Origin: Phallusia mammillata
Lineage: Eukaryota > Chordata > Ascidiacea > Phlebobranchia > Ascidiidae
Assembly (NCBI GenBank): GCA_003260075.1
Contig: QLIY01000080.1
Location: 163,077-227,076 of the forward strand
Direction: 5' to 3'
Length of the DNA stretch: 64,000 nucleotides
Both the position numbers and the translations under genes were made by a program. Of the stretch, positions 25,801 to 40,890 are shown piece by piece. The notes under the pieces are model-generated. The model saw only the letters and a program-made list of their open reading frames with translations. It made no database searches and was not told the origin of the DNA. The first letter of the stretch is position 1, and every line of letters starts with the position of its first letter.

Positions 25801-28800
25801 GAGGCATTGGAAGTGGACCTCAGCGATGTCTAGATTACAGCTACGTACACTATTTTGTGTGTAAATTACTTGATCAGCTCAGGGGGCTGCGAGGAACCTA
25901 AGTCTTTGCAAAAAATTTTAGAGTGAGAGCTCCTTTGGGGAAGAAGGCCCATGTTGATGTAAACTAACATTTAACTAGAAGAGTGGCTTTCTGATATACT
26001 TCCATTTTATATATTCTATACGATATTTACCAATTTACTATACACATCATTTGATCTACACATATGATTGTTTTTGTAAACAAAAACTAATGGGTCCCCA
26101 CACGCNNNNNNNNNNNNNNNNNNNNNNNNNNNNNNNNNNNNNNNNNNNNNNNNNNNNNNNNNNNNNNNNNNNNNNNNNNNNNNNNNNNNNNNNNNNNNNN
26201 NNNNNNNNNNNNNNNNNNNNNNNNNNNNNNNNNNNNNNNNNNNNNNNNNNNNNNNNNNNNNNNNNNNNNNNNNNNNNNNNNNNNNNNNNNNNNNNNNNNN
26301 NNNNNNNNNNNNNNNNNNNNNNNNNNNNNNNNNNNNNNNNNNNNNNNNNNNNNNNNNNNNNNNNNNNNNNNNNNNNNNNNNNNNNNNNNNNNNNNNNNNN
26401 NNNNNNNNNNNNNNNNNNNNNNNNNNNNNNNNNNNNNNNNNNNNNNNNNNNNNNNNNNNNNNNNNNNNNNNNNNNNNNNNNNNNNNNNNNNNNNNNNNNN
26501 NNNNNNNNNNNNNNNNNNNNNNNNNNNNNNNNNNNNNNNNNNNNNNNNNNNNNNNNNNNNNNNNNNNNNNNNNNNNNNNNNNNNNNNNNNNNNNNNNNNN
26601 NNNNNNNNNNNNNNNNNNNNNNNNNNNNNNNNNNNNNNNNNNNNNNNNNNNNNNNNNNNNNNNNNNNNNNNNNNNNNNNNNNNNNNNNNNNNNNNNNNNN
26701 NNNNNNNNNNNNNNNNNNNNNNNNNNNNNNNNNNNNNNNNNNNNNNNNNNNNNNNNNNNNNNNNNNNNNNNNNNNNNNNNNNNNNNNNNNNNNNNNNNNN
26801 NNNNNNNNNNNNNNNNNNNNNNNNNNNNNNNNNNNNNNNNNNNNNNNNNNNNNNNNNNGCTGTGGGTGAACCGAGGGATCAAACGGGGTCAAAATTCACA
26901 TGGACCATCTTTAGACCAATATCTACAATGTGTGTAAATTTGAAAAAGATTGAACCATTCTTTGTTGACCAAAACGTGGGAACAAATCTGCGTTAGAAAG
27001 AAAAAAAGAAAAAAGTAAAAAGAAAAAAAAAATATAGACAAAAACAATATGTGTCCCCTTCAGGGAAGGGGACCCATAACAAGTTATTCTTAGCCAATTT
27101 TACACATAAAAATAGCATTATATTTTCACAATACTAACCATTGCACGATCTTCCATCTTACTTCCAAAGACAAATCCCCCTGGAGTTGTTTCTGAGGAGT
27201 TGGCACCATCACTACTTGAAAGGAAAAGGTTTTGTTTTTCACCACCATCAGTTTCCTGGTAAAAGACAACTTCAGTAAAAGCAAAATGAAAAGGGCGGAT
27301 AATTAAAAGAAAACTTTTTACACAAAATGTGTCCCTTAAATGCTTCATATTATATTGGTTCATATCGTGATAACTACAAAAAAATTAGGTTGGTGACTTT
27401 ACTACCATAGCCGTTCACCATGAAATATCAAGTAATATTTTTCTGGTCCTATTTATTTAGGCAACAAGCAAACACTTCATTTGAACATGAAAAAAAGTTG
27501 TTTTTTTTTGTTTCACACTTTTTAAATCATGAATTGTGTAACTAAGCACAAACTAAACCAATAATTTTAAACATTTCAGGCCCAACCTTCTTCTAAACAC
27601 TGTGTCGTAAGTGCAAAACCTAGATGACAAGCAAGCAAATAAAAACACATTTTTTTAAATTTAAATGTTGCAAATACTTCACAAATATAAAGTACCTTAT
27701 CTGTAACATCAGTGTCGGTGGTGCTGTCAGGCAAGGAAGTTTCCTTTGCCCCATTTACTTTGGCTCGTCCCTCTAGATTGCTTCCGAATACAAATCCAGA
27801 TTCCTGATTGTTGTTGTTCTTAAAAAAAATCATTTTACATGAACACTGTTTTAGTAAAAAAAATGTAAAGCAGCTTTTATATTAACTTGAAAATGATCAC
27901 AAAGTTTCAACCCCTAAAACTAATATTAGAACCCACTTGTACTTGTACTTCACTATTTTCTTCATTGTTTTCTTTTTCTGCCATAAGAAGGAATGGATTG
28001 CTTCGTGATACTACAGGACGACCAATCCTAACAGGTTCAGTAGGTGCAGGGGCAGGTTCTACAGCAACTAAAATTTAAAAAGACAAGCATAAATGGTTTT
28101 AAAATGAACTTTACAACCAAAAGCAAATAATGTTTTTGTTTTACATGTATCACTTTGCTACATGTTTTACATGTATCACTTGTTCACTTTAAATGTTTAA
28201 GATGTGTGACAAAACCAGAAAACCAGCAATTTTAATGTTTCAGGAGGACCAGGTAATGCCTGTTAAAACCAACAAGAACAAGATTAAAAAGAAAATATGC
28301 ACATTCTATTGACAGCATATTTTAGATACAATGTTTGATAAGAAATCAATAATTTTAATGCCCACCAACATGTTCCTCATCAGAAATAATAGTAGGTGGA
28401 CACGAACAAAACAGGTTTCAATATATATTTTGTTGTTTGTATGTAAAAGCATATGCTTTGTAAGCAATCCTGTACAGTCCCTGCAAACTGATTTACTGAA
28501 TGTGCCAAAAACATTCTAAATTTATTCATAGTTTTTTTTTAAGTACCGTATTTTACGGACCATAAAGCGCACCCGATTATAAGGCGCACTTTCAATAAAT
28601 TGCTTTGATTAGTTTTTTGTTCATACATAAGGCGCACTGGGCTATAAAACGCAACATATTTTAAGGGTGATATAAGCAGTATTCGCATTATACAATTGTG
28701 AGGAGCAAGGGAATAAAAGTTTACTTGTTACGTAATAAATGTAAGCAAGTCACAATAGTAAAATGAGCAAAAGAAAAAATGAGCCTGGTGAATATCACAG

Positions 28801-30214
28801 TTGCTAGTTGCTTTTACCGTAGTTTATTGTGTAAGACGGTGGTTTATTTATATAATAATAGTATCGGTACTGGTTTTGAGGGTAGGCAATAAAGCACTAC
28901 TTGATACATTAGGCGCACCAGCTTATAAGGCGCACGATCAATTTATGAGAAAAAAAGGATTTAAATTGCGCCTTATGATCTGTAAAATACGGTACTGAGA
29001 GTAACAAAAGTGGCCATTTTTTTAGGCATTTGTATGTTCACATTGGGACCAATTCAATCCAATTTAAATGTCATAAATAATTATAAGAATTTATTGAACT
29101 GAAATTGGGTTTTTATAGTCATAATCACATCCTATGCTTCTCTCTGGCAAAATTAACATATTGAAAAAAGTAATAGGATATCAAACCATCAGGTTCAAAC
29201 GTACAACTTTGGTGTGCTAAAGTTTAGGCCATTTTATTCACTCATAAATTGTACCTGCAGCAGCTGTGGAGCTTGATGGAACTGAAAGTTTCGATGGTTG
29301 TAAAAATTTGCATTTGCTTGTGGTGTTATCTACAAAAAATAAGCTAAATTGTAAAACAAGTTCCAGAGCAGAATTCAGAAACACAAAAGGAATAAATGGT
29401 AACCAATGATGACTCTGATCAATATAAAGCTAACAAACTTATTATACCCTCTCCATCTGCTTGCTTAGGTACAGGTTTCGCTTTGCCATGAATTAAAGTT
29501 GGTGGCTGCAAACGAAAAGTAGGCCGCTTCTCATCAGGTTCACTATCATCATTGTTATCAGAGGATGTACAACCAGTCCTTGCGCGTTTCATAGATCGCT
29601 TTAAATCAATGCTCTGCTGCTGATCAGCTGAATAAAAGAGTAGAAAAGCATTGTTGACAAAACCAAGGTACAATCCTTTTCACTGATAAATTAGGACTCA
29701 TTTTGCCAACTAAGATATCTTTTCAGACAATTATACATTTTCAATTCAATTTAGTAATTTGCTCCTAAACTATAGGTTTAATTTAGCAATTAAATACTTG
29801 GGTATAGTCTGGTATGCAGTTAAAAGGTCAAACACAAACCAGTACACCCAGTTAAAGGGGTTTAGGGCAGTATATAGAGTATTGCAACTGTACACACAAT
29901 TTTTTGTAAAAACTTTTTTTGTACGCCAATTTTCGAGGGCTGCACACAGAAATTTGGCATTTAATTATCTTGGTCTTGACCACTATCACTTGGTGTGTGC
30001 AATGCATTTGCGAATGTGGGGCATGTTGATCCTGCAAGCCCTAGATCTCGCGGAAACTGCCATGACTGGGGTTTAATTCATTTTTGTATTTTATACCCTT
30101 GGTATATTTTGACCCCTAAAAACTTGCACTCCTGCCCTCTGTAGTACCTTCATTGCAACCAGGATTATCATCCTTTACTTCTGTATTTGAATCCACAGTT
30201 GGTGAGTTGGACAT
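22884..30214 (-). CDS. RANBP3: Ran-binding protein 3 (RanBP3-like)
   Basis: A nuclear Ran-GTP-binding cofactor; known RanBP3 assists CRM1-dependent export. Twelve exons, in transcript order: 30148-30214, 29448-29627, 29255-29329, 27937-28067, 27696-27818, 27139-27255, 25160-25264, 24651-24714, 23806-23975, 23552-23675, 23309-23448, 22884-23246. All phases close to 552 aa. Exon 2 encodes a basic cluster (LKRSMKRAR, likely nuclear localisation) and the RanBP3 block FRLQPPTLIHGKA. Exons 5, 6 and 7 each carry one FVFG-type repeat, followed by RA(K/M) (near residues 160, 220, 255). Exons 9-12 encode the Ran-binding domain (about 325-440: EVEVVTGEED, WLERGVGILHLND, VMRTHGSLRLVLNTKIW). The C-terminus is acidic and Ser/Thr-rich. 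The intron between exons 6 and 7 holds a repeat with a 753-base gap, which could hide another exon, although phase is intact. Confidence 0.95.
25974..27076 (+). repeat. Interspersed repeat copy containing the sequence gap
   Basis: The left part matches the window start (reverse) and 32,721 onward. The right part (from tgtgggtgaacc at about 26,861, through tctgcgttagaaag, to the hairpin gtccccttc/gaaggggac at 27,054-27,073) matches the right part of the ATAD1-intron copy. The two halves therefore belong to one element with an unsequenced core. It lies in a RanBP3 intron and has no coding potential outside the gap. Confidence 0.75.
26106..26858. other. Assembly gap of 753 N
   Basis: Unknown bases flanked on both sides by the same repeat family as in the ATAD1 intron. 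By comparison with that copy, the missing part probably contains low-complexity or G-rich repeat sequence. Confidence 0.95.
28544..28994. mobile_element. TA-flanked MITE with CCGTATTTTACGGA termini
   Basis: Inverted termini ccgtattttacgga (from 28,546) and tctgtaaaatacgg (to 28,992) are each bordered by TA, consistent with a TA target site. Sub-terminal repeats of ataaggcgcac occur several times near both ends. No transposase frame; length about 450 bp. It lies in a RanBP3 intron. A TA duplication suggests a Tc1/mariner-like mobiliser, which is inference. Confidence 0.8.
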
Positions 30215-32038
30215 TATTATTAAATTTAGTTACAATTTTCCTGTAAACCAACACCTGTTTACTATACTACATATACCACCACAAATGTATTGCGAAAAAA
30301 TGCTGCAATATTTTAAAAATCAAATACCATGAAAAGATGCTTGGAAGTATGTGTAACTGATTGCTTACATGTATGGCTAAATTCAAATTAAGCAACTTTG
30401 TTGGAAGATCAAAATATGTAATACAGTATCCAGCATAAACATTATAAGTCGACCCACAAAGATTTACATCAGCTACTTGTTTATGGATTTAATCAAACAT
30501 TAATGAATATATATTGTTTTAGGGTTAGTTTAAATTTTTAATGCATAAAATCACATATTTTTCTGAATTGTTTAAAGTATATGACATGTACAGTAGTATC
30601 TTACTAAGTAATGCAATTTTAGCTGCAACACCAGAATATGTCCTAATCAACTCTAGTTAAATACTAAAGTTCATTGATCTGAACAACATAAACATGTGTT
30701 CTTCAAAAACTTCATTGGTAGACAAAATTGATTACTTGCGGAACTTTGCTCATTAGTACGTTTAACCTAAATAGTTCTGTTTTCTACTACATAATTATTA
30801 GCAAGACTTGAATAATTTAGCAATTAAAAGTTATTTGCTTTGAATATCGCAATTAAATATGTAAGAGCAAGGCAATTCACTATATTTGTCTTAAAAATGT
30901 TACAAAAACGCACAGACTGTTCGCTTCTCTGAATTTACGTACTAAGCCTAGTCATATACACTGCAACAATAAACATTAACAAATGTTTCATAATTAAGGA
31001 GTTAAGTGCAACCGGCTTTAAACCGCAAATAAAATATAAGTTGTTGAAGAAATTAGAAACCTTAGTAATATTGACTAGTTTTTATTGACAAGTTCATGTT
31101 TTTTCCATAACTGCCAGTGTCAAAAGTTCAGTTTTGTTCCAATGGACGCTATGTTTTGTACTAATCAAAACAAATTAATACAGTCCACGTGAAAAACAAC
31201 AGACACATTACAGAAGAAATAAAAAATAAATTTTATAATTTAACGCTTGAATGAACTGATAGGGCCGCTAGGTTTCGGAAAAGTATTTGTTTTCTTTGGG
31301 TTCCGAATTCGGTTCAACAAAAACGTTACTTGACTAATAAAATGGTTTTGTTTCAAATCTCATTTTAAAAATGTATCATGACCAATATTTCATAATGCTA
31401 CAAAAAGAGTGACTATATTTTTTGGGGTGTCCGCCATGTTTGGCACGTGTAATCGTGTATTCACCACTAAACGCGGGACCTAGTATATAAACGAATGGAC
31501 TACTTGATGGACTACAGTGTGTAGACTGAATCGAGTTCAATTGCTTACATTAACCAAAGGCACCACCTTTTCGCCCACGAACGTTTTGCAACTGTAAACG
31601 GCGTGTGACACCATCTAGTGGCAACCCAGTTTGTGGCTATGACATTTTTTTTAAAAGCACATTGCCAAACAATTGATCAGCCAAGCATGTTTATCCACTT
31701 TGTTTATAACAATGAATCGGAATAAATTGTCAACTTATATTTGCACACAGGCTTGCTTGTTGTCCATTGAAAAACCGCTTCAAACAAAACATTTTACATT
31801 TATCATTTCCTAAAACTGCAAAACACTTGCACACAGTTTTTCACATGTATAAATAACAAAACATGTATTTGATACAATAAATTACTATTCCAACTCAAAA
31901 TTGTTTTTTCAAAAATCTCAAAATCAGAAATGTTTTAATGATGACCAAACAACATCCAAGTTGTTACGAAGGATCGCAACAGATTTTTAATCACCCAAGG
32001 TGATAAAGCAATATTGTACAACAGATTCAAACTTCAGT
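30215..32038. other. Spacer between RanBP3 start and ATAD1 stop
   Basis: This is about 1.8 kb of AT-rich DNA between two minus-strand genes. It must contain the RanBP3 promoter and 5' UTR and the ATAD1 3' UTR. The part around 31.25-31.6 kb is somewhat GC-richer (aacgcgggacc) and is the better promoter candidate. No other gene is recognised. Confidence 0.5.
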
Positions 32039-35174
<3,136 letters not shown>

Positions 35175-35286
35175 TATGAAACACACAATTCTAAAAAAGT
35201 TTTTTATTTATTTGTTAACTAGAGATAATAAAACAAACAATTATGTTGCTGTTGGAAATCAAGCACATTTTAATGTGAACTATTAG

Positions 35287-35512
35287 GGTCACGTCTAAAA
35301 CTGCGGGCCCGCTTGGCCCACTTGGCCCAGTACTTGGCCTGTTTTTCCCTGCGAGAGACGGGCCAAGCAATGGATATTGTGGGCCCGCAGTTTTTCCTTG
35401 CAAGAGACGTGACAAGCACTGGATATAGTGGGCCCGCAGTTTTTCAATTGCATGAAGTGCTGGGCCAAGCGGGCCAAGTGATCCAAGTGGGCCCGCAGTT
35501 TTAGACGTGACC
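35287..35512. mobile_element. Fold-back MITE with 30-bp inverted termini
   Basis: The termini ggtcacgtctaaaactgcgg and, at the right end, its reverse complement extend 30 bases with one mismatch. Inside, the module gggcccgcagtttt recurs and the halves are rich in cttggccca/tgggccaag pairs, so the whole 226 bp can fold. No frame and no clear target-site duplication. It sits just upstream of the ATAD1 start and could affect that gene's promoter. Confidence 0.85.
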
Positions 35513-36893
35513 GTACTTTTTGTACTGCAAAGCGAATTCAGTTTTGNCTATTACCATCCAAGTCAGGGGTGCACACTGCACAACTAGGGGTGACGGGTGA
35601 CAACCTTTCGCTACGACGGCCACATCGCAGATCCCTATGTTACCGACGACCGCCAATTAACCTGCTTGTTTTTGTTGAATTCCTAACTTAATAGTTAATA
35701 TAATACTTAATACACAGATCGCTCGAGTTGAACAGCCTGCATGACCACCAGTTTTGTTTATGACGTCATAATCTGTATTGTGACGCTTGTAATACCTGTT
35801 TTTTTGCAATATTTGCACATAATGGGCGTACAAAAAGCCTGACACATGTGGCTACTAGGCTGGTACTACTATCAGTCCCACAAAATTTGTTTGGAGCAGT
35901 TTGGAAATCAAAATATTTCGCAAAAAGTTTTATTTGCGTTTATTTTTATAAACATGTTCACGGCCGCACAAACTCGCCTCTGTGGCCGCATGTGGTCGTA
36001 CAGCCGCACGTTGTGCACCTCTGAAATACGCGGTGCGCCGGTAAAGTAAACTAGTTTTTAAGCAAGTAACAAACTTCATGCACTTCACGCATTTTAGGTT
36101 TGAGAAATTTAACACACACTAAAACCCATGTTCAAAAACAAAGCTTTTAACAAAATACAAAGTTCCGCTTACAAACGTAGTTCGTGTAGGAACTATAGGC
36201 AGAGCAGTACAGCAGAGCTACGACTAAAATTTTACAATTGGAACTAAGTTTTAAAGTTAGTTCTAATTAGGTGTTGATGATAATACATCACCCCCACCCC
36301 AATAGCCCCAACCGTCAGCATATCGGGAGATAGACCGTGTCAAATACGCTAGGTATTTATGCTCTTTGCGCCACTTATCAAAAATTAGTTAAATGTGGGC
36401 CTGCCGTGAGGTAGGGTGTTAGTAGACTTTCCAAAAGTTTTGGTTAGTGGTATTGGCGCAGAGTTTCACAAAAATGCAAGGTGGTAGAAGTGAAATTATA
36501 GCAACGACAACAGTTAAATGTCAACGAAAGAGACACACTTTTGACAGAAGCAAATCAACTGTTTTAGCGCTAATGTTTTTTTACATACGCCTTGAGCCAA
36601 AACCATCTGTTATATGAGCAACACGTCCATATTATTGTAAAGTTATAGGCCTATACATCCAATGATTCTAATATAAACGCATCTAATAGGTCATTTTAAC
36701 TTTTGGGAACGAACCAATGTTGGTTAAAACGTAGCTACTGCAATAGTGAGCTATCAGGAAACAAATTACCTCTTGGCGTCGTTTACGAGCTAGGCAAATT
36801 TTCATTAGGCTAATTGTTTTGTAACAAACAAAATTTGACCACTTTACGTATAAATCGTTTGTGTTTACACTACATTTAGTCATTTGGTTAGAT

Positions 36894-37182
36894 CAGTGTT
36901 TCTCTACCTATTTTCTTGCACCGCCCTTTTTGCGTATTCGTAATTTATAAACGCCCCCTCAAACCTGACAAAAACCAAAACAATTTTATTTCACAAACAA
37001 TATCAATGCGATAATTAGGAGCCGAAAAATGTCTAAACAAGCCATGTTTTAGCACTTAATTGTAAATATTCTAATGGTTAATTCAACATGATATTGATAC
37101 CACTAACTACATGCAGCGTTCTTTGCACTNAATGGTTAATTCAACATGATACCACTAACTACATGCAGCGCTCTTTGCTTTT
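36894..37182. repeat. Possible hAT-like left end and duplication around an N
   Basis: A cagtgtttctctacct start at 36,894 resembles hAT termini, but no matching right end was found. Positions 37,073-37,129 and 37,131-37,182 are the same sequence around an N at 37,130, differing by a short indel (attgat) and a base change, as alleles would. Confidence 0.5.
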
Positions 37183-37854
37183 AGCTTGGTACACGTGATG
37201 AGCCGAAACTGCTTGTTTTGTTTGGTCGAGCAGCAAGCATCTGACGTTAACGCTTGGTGTATTGTGACGTCAGAAACTTTTCCAATTCCATGCTTTTACC
37301 TTTTTAGCCCCCAGCGCCTTACTTAAGATGTATAGGTCTTTTCTACATAACAGCACGTAAAGAGAGCCAACGCCAAGTGAACACCAACGTTTTTTATGTG
37401 ATAAATTGCAACTGAGATTGTTGACACTATTTGATGTTTTTGAAAACAGTCACTTTTATTCTTGGGGCCCCTATACTTCTGTACGTCAGCAGTAAACAAA
37501 TCACACGTTCAATTGTGATGTCACAAAAAACGTTTATGACTTGCCGGTCACATTATATTGTGTAATGAGCAAGTACTGTTACAACAATTTTCTTCACCGA
37601 GCGAAATAAACTCAACTCAACAACTCAAACTCAAACGTTTAATTTAAGCTTTAGTTTTTCTAAGATATATATTAGGATCAAACACTTGGGACAGTTGTAC
37701 ACTTTTTGTTTCGTGTCTGTCCTATATCTTTGTAGGCCTATATGTGCATATCTTTTTGAAAATATTTAAATTAAGTAAATTTAGTTAAACCGAGCACTTA
37801 ACACTGGAGAGGTAACTAATTGTGCATTAAGCAAATCGCTGCATGATTGCTTCT

Positions 37855-38598
37855 TAATTAGGCCAAGTGGCTATGTATTGGTCATTGAGCTGAATGTGTA
37901 GGCTACAAAGTGTAAATGCACCAATGTCTGCGTTTACAGGTAAATAACGCAAGGTCTTCGGGGGGGGGGCTCATTCGATCGTTTACTATTTTGTAATAAA
38001 CGTTGAAAACCGCAGCTTAAACACCTTGCAGCTTTTCACGAATGCATTTAACTGGGACCGGGAAGCAGAAAAAAATTCCGAAACCGTTTATTGAAACACC
38101 AGGTGGTTGTCACGTGATCAATTCTCCGCACGCAACATGTTATTCAAAAGTATCGAAAATGCTTATTTATATTTTTATTACCCGGGAAAAGAAGTAAAGT
38201 GAACTGTGGCAGTGATAATAGGGGGGGGGGTACCGTTTTAATTAGGCTAAAAGTGACTTCTTTTTTATTTTGCTATGTATTGGTCATTGAGCTGAATGTG
38301 TACAAAGTGCAAATGCACCAATGTCTGTGTTTACAGGTAAATAACGCAAGTTACTTTAGGCTGATTTTAGAGCCCGCTCATTCGACGTTCTTCGATCGTT
38401 TATTTTGGAATAAACGTTGAAAACCGCAACTTAAACAGCTTGCAGCTTTTCACGAATGCATTTAACTGGAACCGGGAAGCAGAAAAAAAAATTCCGAAAC
38501 CGTTTACTGAAACACCAGGTGGTTAGAGTATCGAAAATGCTTATTTATTATTTTATTACCCGGGAAAAGAAGTAAAGTGAACTGTGGCAGTGATAATA
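37855..38598 (+). repeat. Two diverged copies of one segment with G10 runs
   Basis: The segment 37,855-38,220 recurs at 38,235-38,598 with small differences, including a stretch present only in the first (ttgtcacgtgatcaattctc). A run of 10 G at 37,960-37,969 replaces about 25 bases present in the second copy, and another at 38,221-38,230 marks the join. The segment is also a repeat family member: a more diverged relative lies at 43,140-43,400. Confidence 0.75.
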
Positions 38599-38944
38599 CC
38601 TGTAACGGAGTCAATGATAATGTTGTTTCTTTGTTTACAGTTTGAACATCGGGTCTTTAAAATCGTGCAGAACCGTTTCAGATGTTTTTGAACATATTAG
38701 TGGATATTATTGTGAAACTATTTTGTCAACAAAGCAAAAACAGTTTCCGACCTTATGTATGAATGGCCAAGTTGTCCACCGTAACATTTCATCATACCTC
38801 TCTACCAAAATACAAAGTTTATCTCAAACGCCCAACCTTCGCTTCCTTATGACGCATTTTTTTAAAAACTGCACCAGCCCGTTTGTCACCAGCTGTGCTG
38901 ACGAGACCCCAATGGTTCGAAAAAGTGCTAGATTGTCTTTAATA

Positions 38945-39172
38945 TTCCCTTCATCACATTTTTCCCTCGCAGTCTTGTAATACATAAAACACACATAAGT
39001 AACCTTGACAAGTTATTTATTTATTGCAAATCGGAGACGCGACAATGCAACTGGGGGGGGGGGTTTCCCTTCATCACATTTCCCTCTCGTGGTCTTGTAA
39101 TACATAAAACATACATGAATAACCTTGACAAGTTATTTATTCATTGCAAATCGGGGACGCGGCAATGCAACT
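38945..39172 (+). repeat. About 108-bp duplication joined by G11
   Basis: 38,945-39,052 and 39,065-39,172 are near-identical, with scattered substitutions and an indel (atttttccctcgcag versus atttccctctcgtgg). They are separated by 11 G at 39,053-39,063. Confidence 0.85.
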
Positions 39173-39300
39173 GAAAAATTGGAGTGCACATCCCTGGAAA
39201 CCGATGATCATTCCCGGGGCATCTGAGCGTGACCGATCCACCAATATTTGAAAGTATTTAGGGGGATCGCCTCTAGTATTCAGGCTCTATGGTTAAACCA

Positions 39301-39516
39301 GATTCGGTTAACCCGGAGATCGCCTAATTCGGGCAAAACTGCAAATCATTTGACATGTGTTTACTAATAAAATGCTTCGGTTTATCCAGAATAGTTAATC
39401 CGGGGGGGGGGGTCGGATTCGGTTAACCCGGAGATCGCCTAATTCGGGCAAAACTACAAATCATTTGTAATGTGTTTACTAATAAAATGCTTCGGTTTAT
39501 CCAGAATAGTTAATCC
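39301..39516 (+). repeat. About 101-bp duplication joined by G11
   Basis: 39,301-39,401 and 39,416-39,516 are near-identical (differences such as actgcaaat versus actacaaat), separated by 11 G at 39,402-39,412. Confidence 0.85.
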
Positions 39517-39658
39517 GGATCCGGAGAAAAGTTGCTTTTCCTTCATCTCCTATTTGGGATTTTTTACGTTACAGTGGCAAATTTGTCTCACCAAGTGATT
39601 TGTCACTTTAAAATTTAGTGCACATTGTTCGCTTCCAAGATGTCGGCACAACCATATA

Positions 39659-40889
39659 GACGTCGAACACATGTGTATGTCCGAGAAAACACCCTGACAA
39701 AAGCCAAGTTCTGCATTTGTTGCATATAAGCGTCAAATAACTAAGATAAAAAGTTCCGGGAAAAACTTTTGTTATGGGTTCGAGTCCAGCCGCAGGTTAC
39801 ATTTTTTAACACTGTGCCTTGCCATGTGGGAATGCTTGGGAGATTGGCTTGATTTGGTATTAGGCCTTTAATGGGCCTGGCGTTATACTATGTGCACCAG
39901 GGGTTCCCAACCTGTGGTACGCGTACCACAAGTGGTACGCGGAGGTTTTTCGGGTGGTACGCGAGTAGCATCCGTTTTTTTCACAAAAATCAAAATACAG
40001 GTCATGCCAATTGTCAACAAGAAGCACAGTTGCTTCGAAAACCCATATAACGCTATGGGACAGTGGGCGTTAATTATGTTGCTCTTGATAGATATCATCT
40101 ACTGTTTTATAGATTAAGCTACAAATGGCGTTGAATAGTGCTGGTTGTAAGCTCGGAATAAAATGTTCAATAACAGTTAGGCTACTTCTGAAGAGGTAGT
40201 TTATGCTTCATAGTAGGCTATAGTTCTCTGAAAGTACCGATACTGGTGGTAATGTAATAATGCAGGAACGTGAGCAGCAAAAATGCAATAAACTAAATTT
40301 TAAAAAGTTGTAACTAACATTTTTGTTACCAACTTTAGACTATCACATTTGTAGGTTTGGCTATTTTGGTTGACAGTAAACAAAAACAAAAATCTCATCA
40401 AATTTAGTTGTAGTGCTTTAGTCTTATTTTAGTAGGCCAATATTCTTTTTTTTTTGATAAAATATTATTCGATCAAATTAGTTGTTCTGCAAGAAGTGGT
40501 ACGCGGGGGGGGGGGACGTCGAACACATGTGTATGTCCGAGAAAACACCCTGACAAAAGCCAAGTTCTGCATTTGTTGCATATAAGCGTCAAATAACTAA
40601 GATAAAAAGTTCCGGGAAAAACTTTTGTTATGGGTTCGAGTCCAGCCGCAGGTTACATTTTTTAACACTGTGCCTTGCCATGTGGGAATGCTTGGGAGAT
40701 TGGCTTGATTTGGTATTAGGCCTTTAATGGGCCTGGCGTTATACTATGTGCACCAGGGGTTCCCAACCTGTGGTACGCGTACCACAAGTGGTGGGGGGGG
40801 GGTAACACTGTGCCTTACCATGTGGGAATGCTTGGGAGATTGGCTTGATTTGGTATTAGGCGTTTAATGGGCCTGGCGTACTATGTGCA
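39659..40889 (+). repeat. 278-bp segment in two full copies and one partial copy, with G runs
   Basis: 39,659-39,936 and 40,515-40,792 are essentially the same 278 bases. The second is preceded by a G run (40,505-40,515) and followed by another (40,793-40,802), after which part of the segment (from taacactgtgcc) appears a third time at 40,803-40,889 with a few changes. The unit contains a tRNA-like B-box (ggttcgagtcc) without an A-box or cloverleaf. Confidence 0.85.
39898..40504 (+). mobile_element. hAT-like element, right end lost at a G run
   Basis: The left terminus caggggttcccaacctgtgg, followed by alternating gtggtacgcg/cgtaccac motifs, is typical of hAT MITEs. At 40,495-40,504 the motif gtggtacgcg reappears, as expected close to the right end, but the sequence then enters a G run. 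No transposase frame is present. Confidence 0.6.
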
Positions 40890-40890
40890 G

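Noticed and set aside
38642..38980. 112-codon frame preceded by a good acceptor (tttgtttacag)
   Set aside because: No recognised domain, no upstream coding exon, and the region is repeat-derived.
39775..39800. tRNA-like B-box ggttcgagtcc (also in the duplicate near 40,630)
   Set aside because: No A-box, acceptor stem or cloverleaf could be folded around it; at most a SINE relic.
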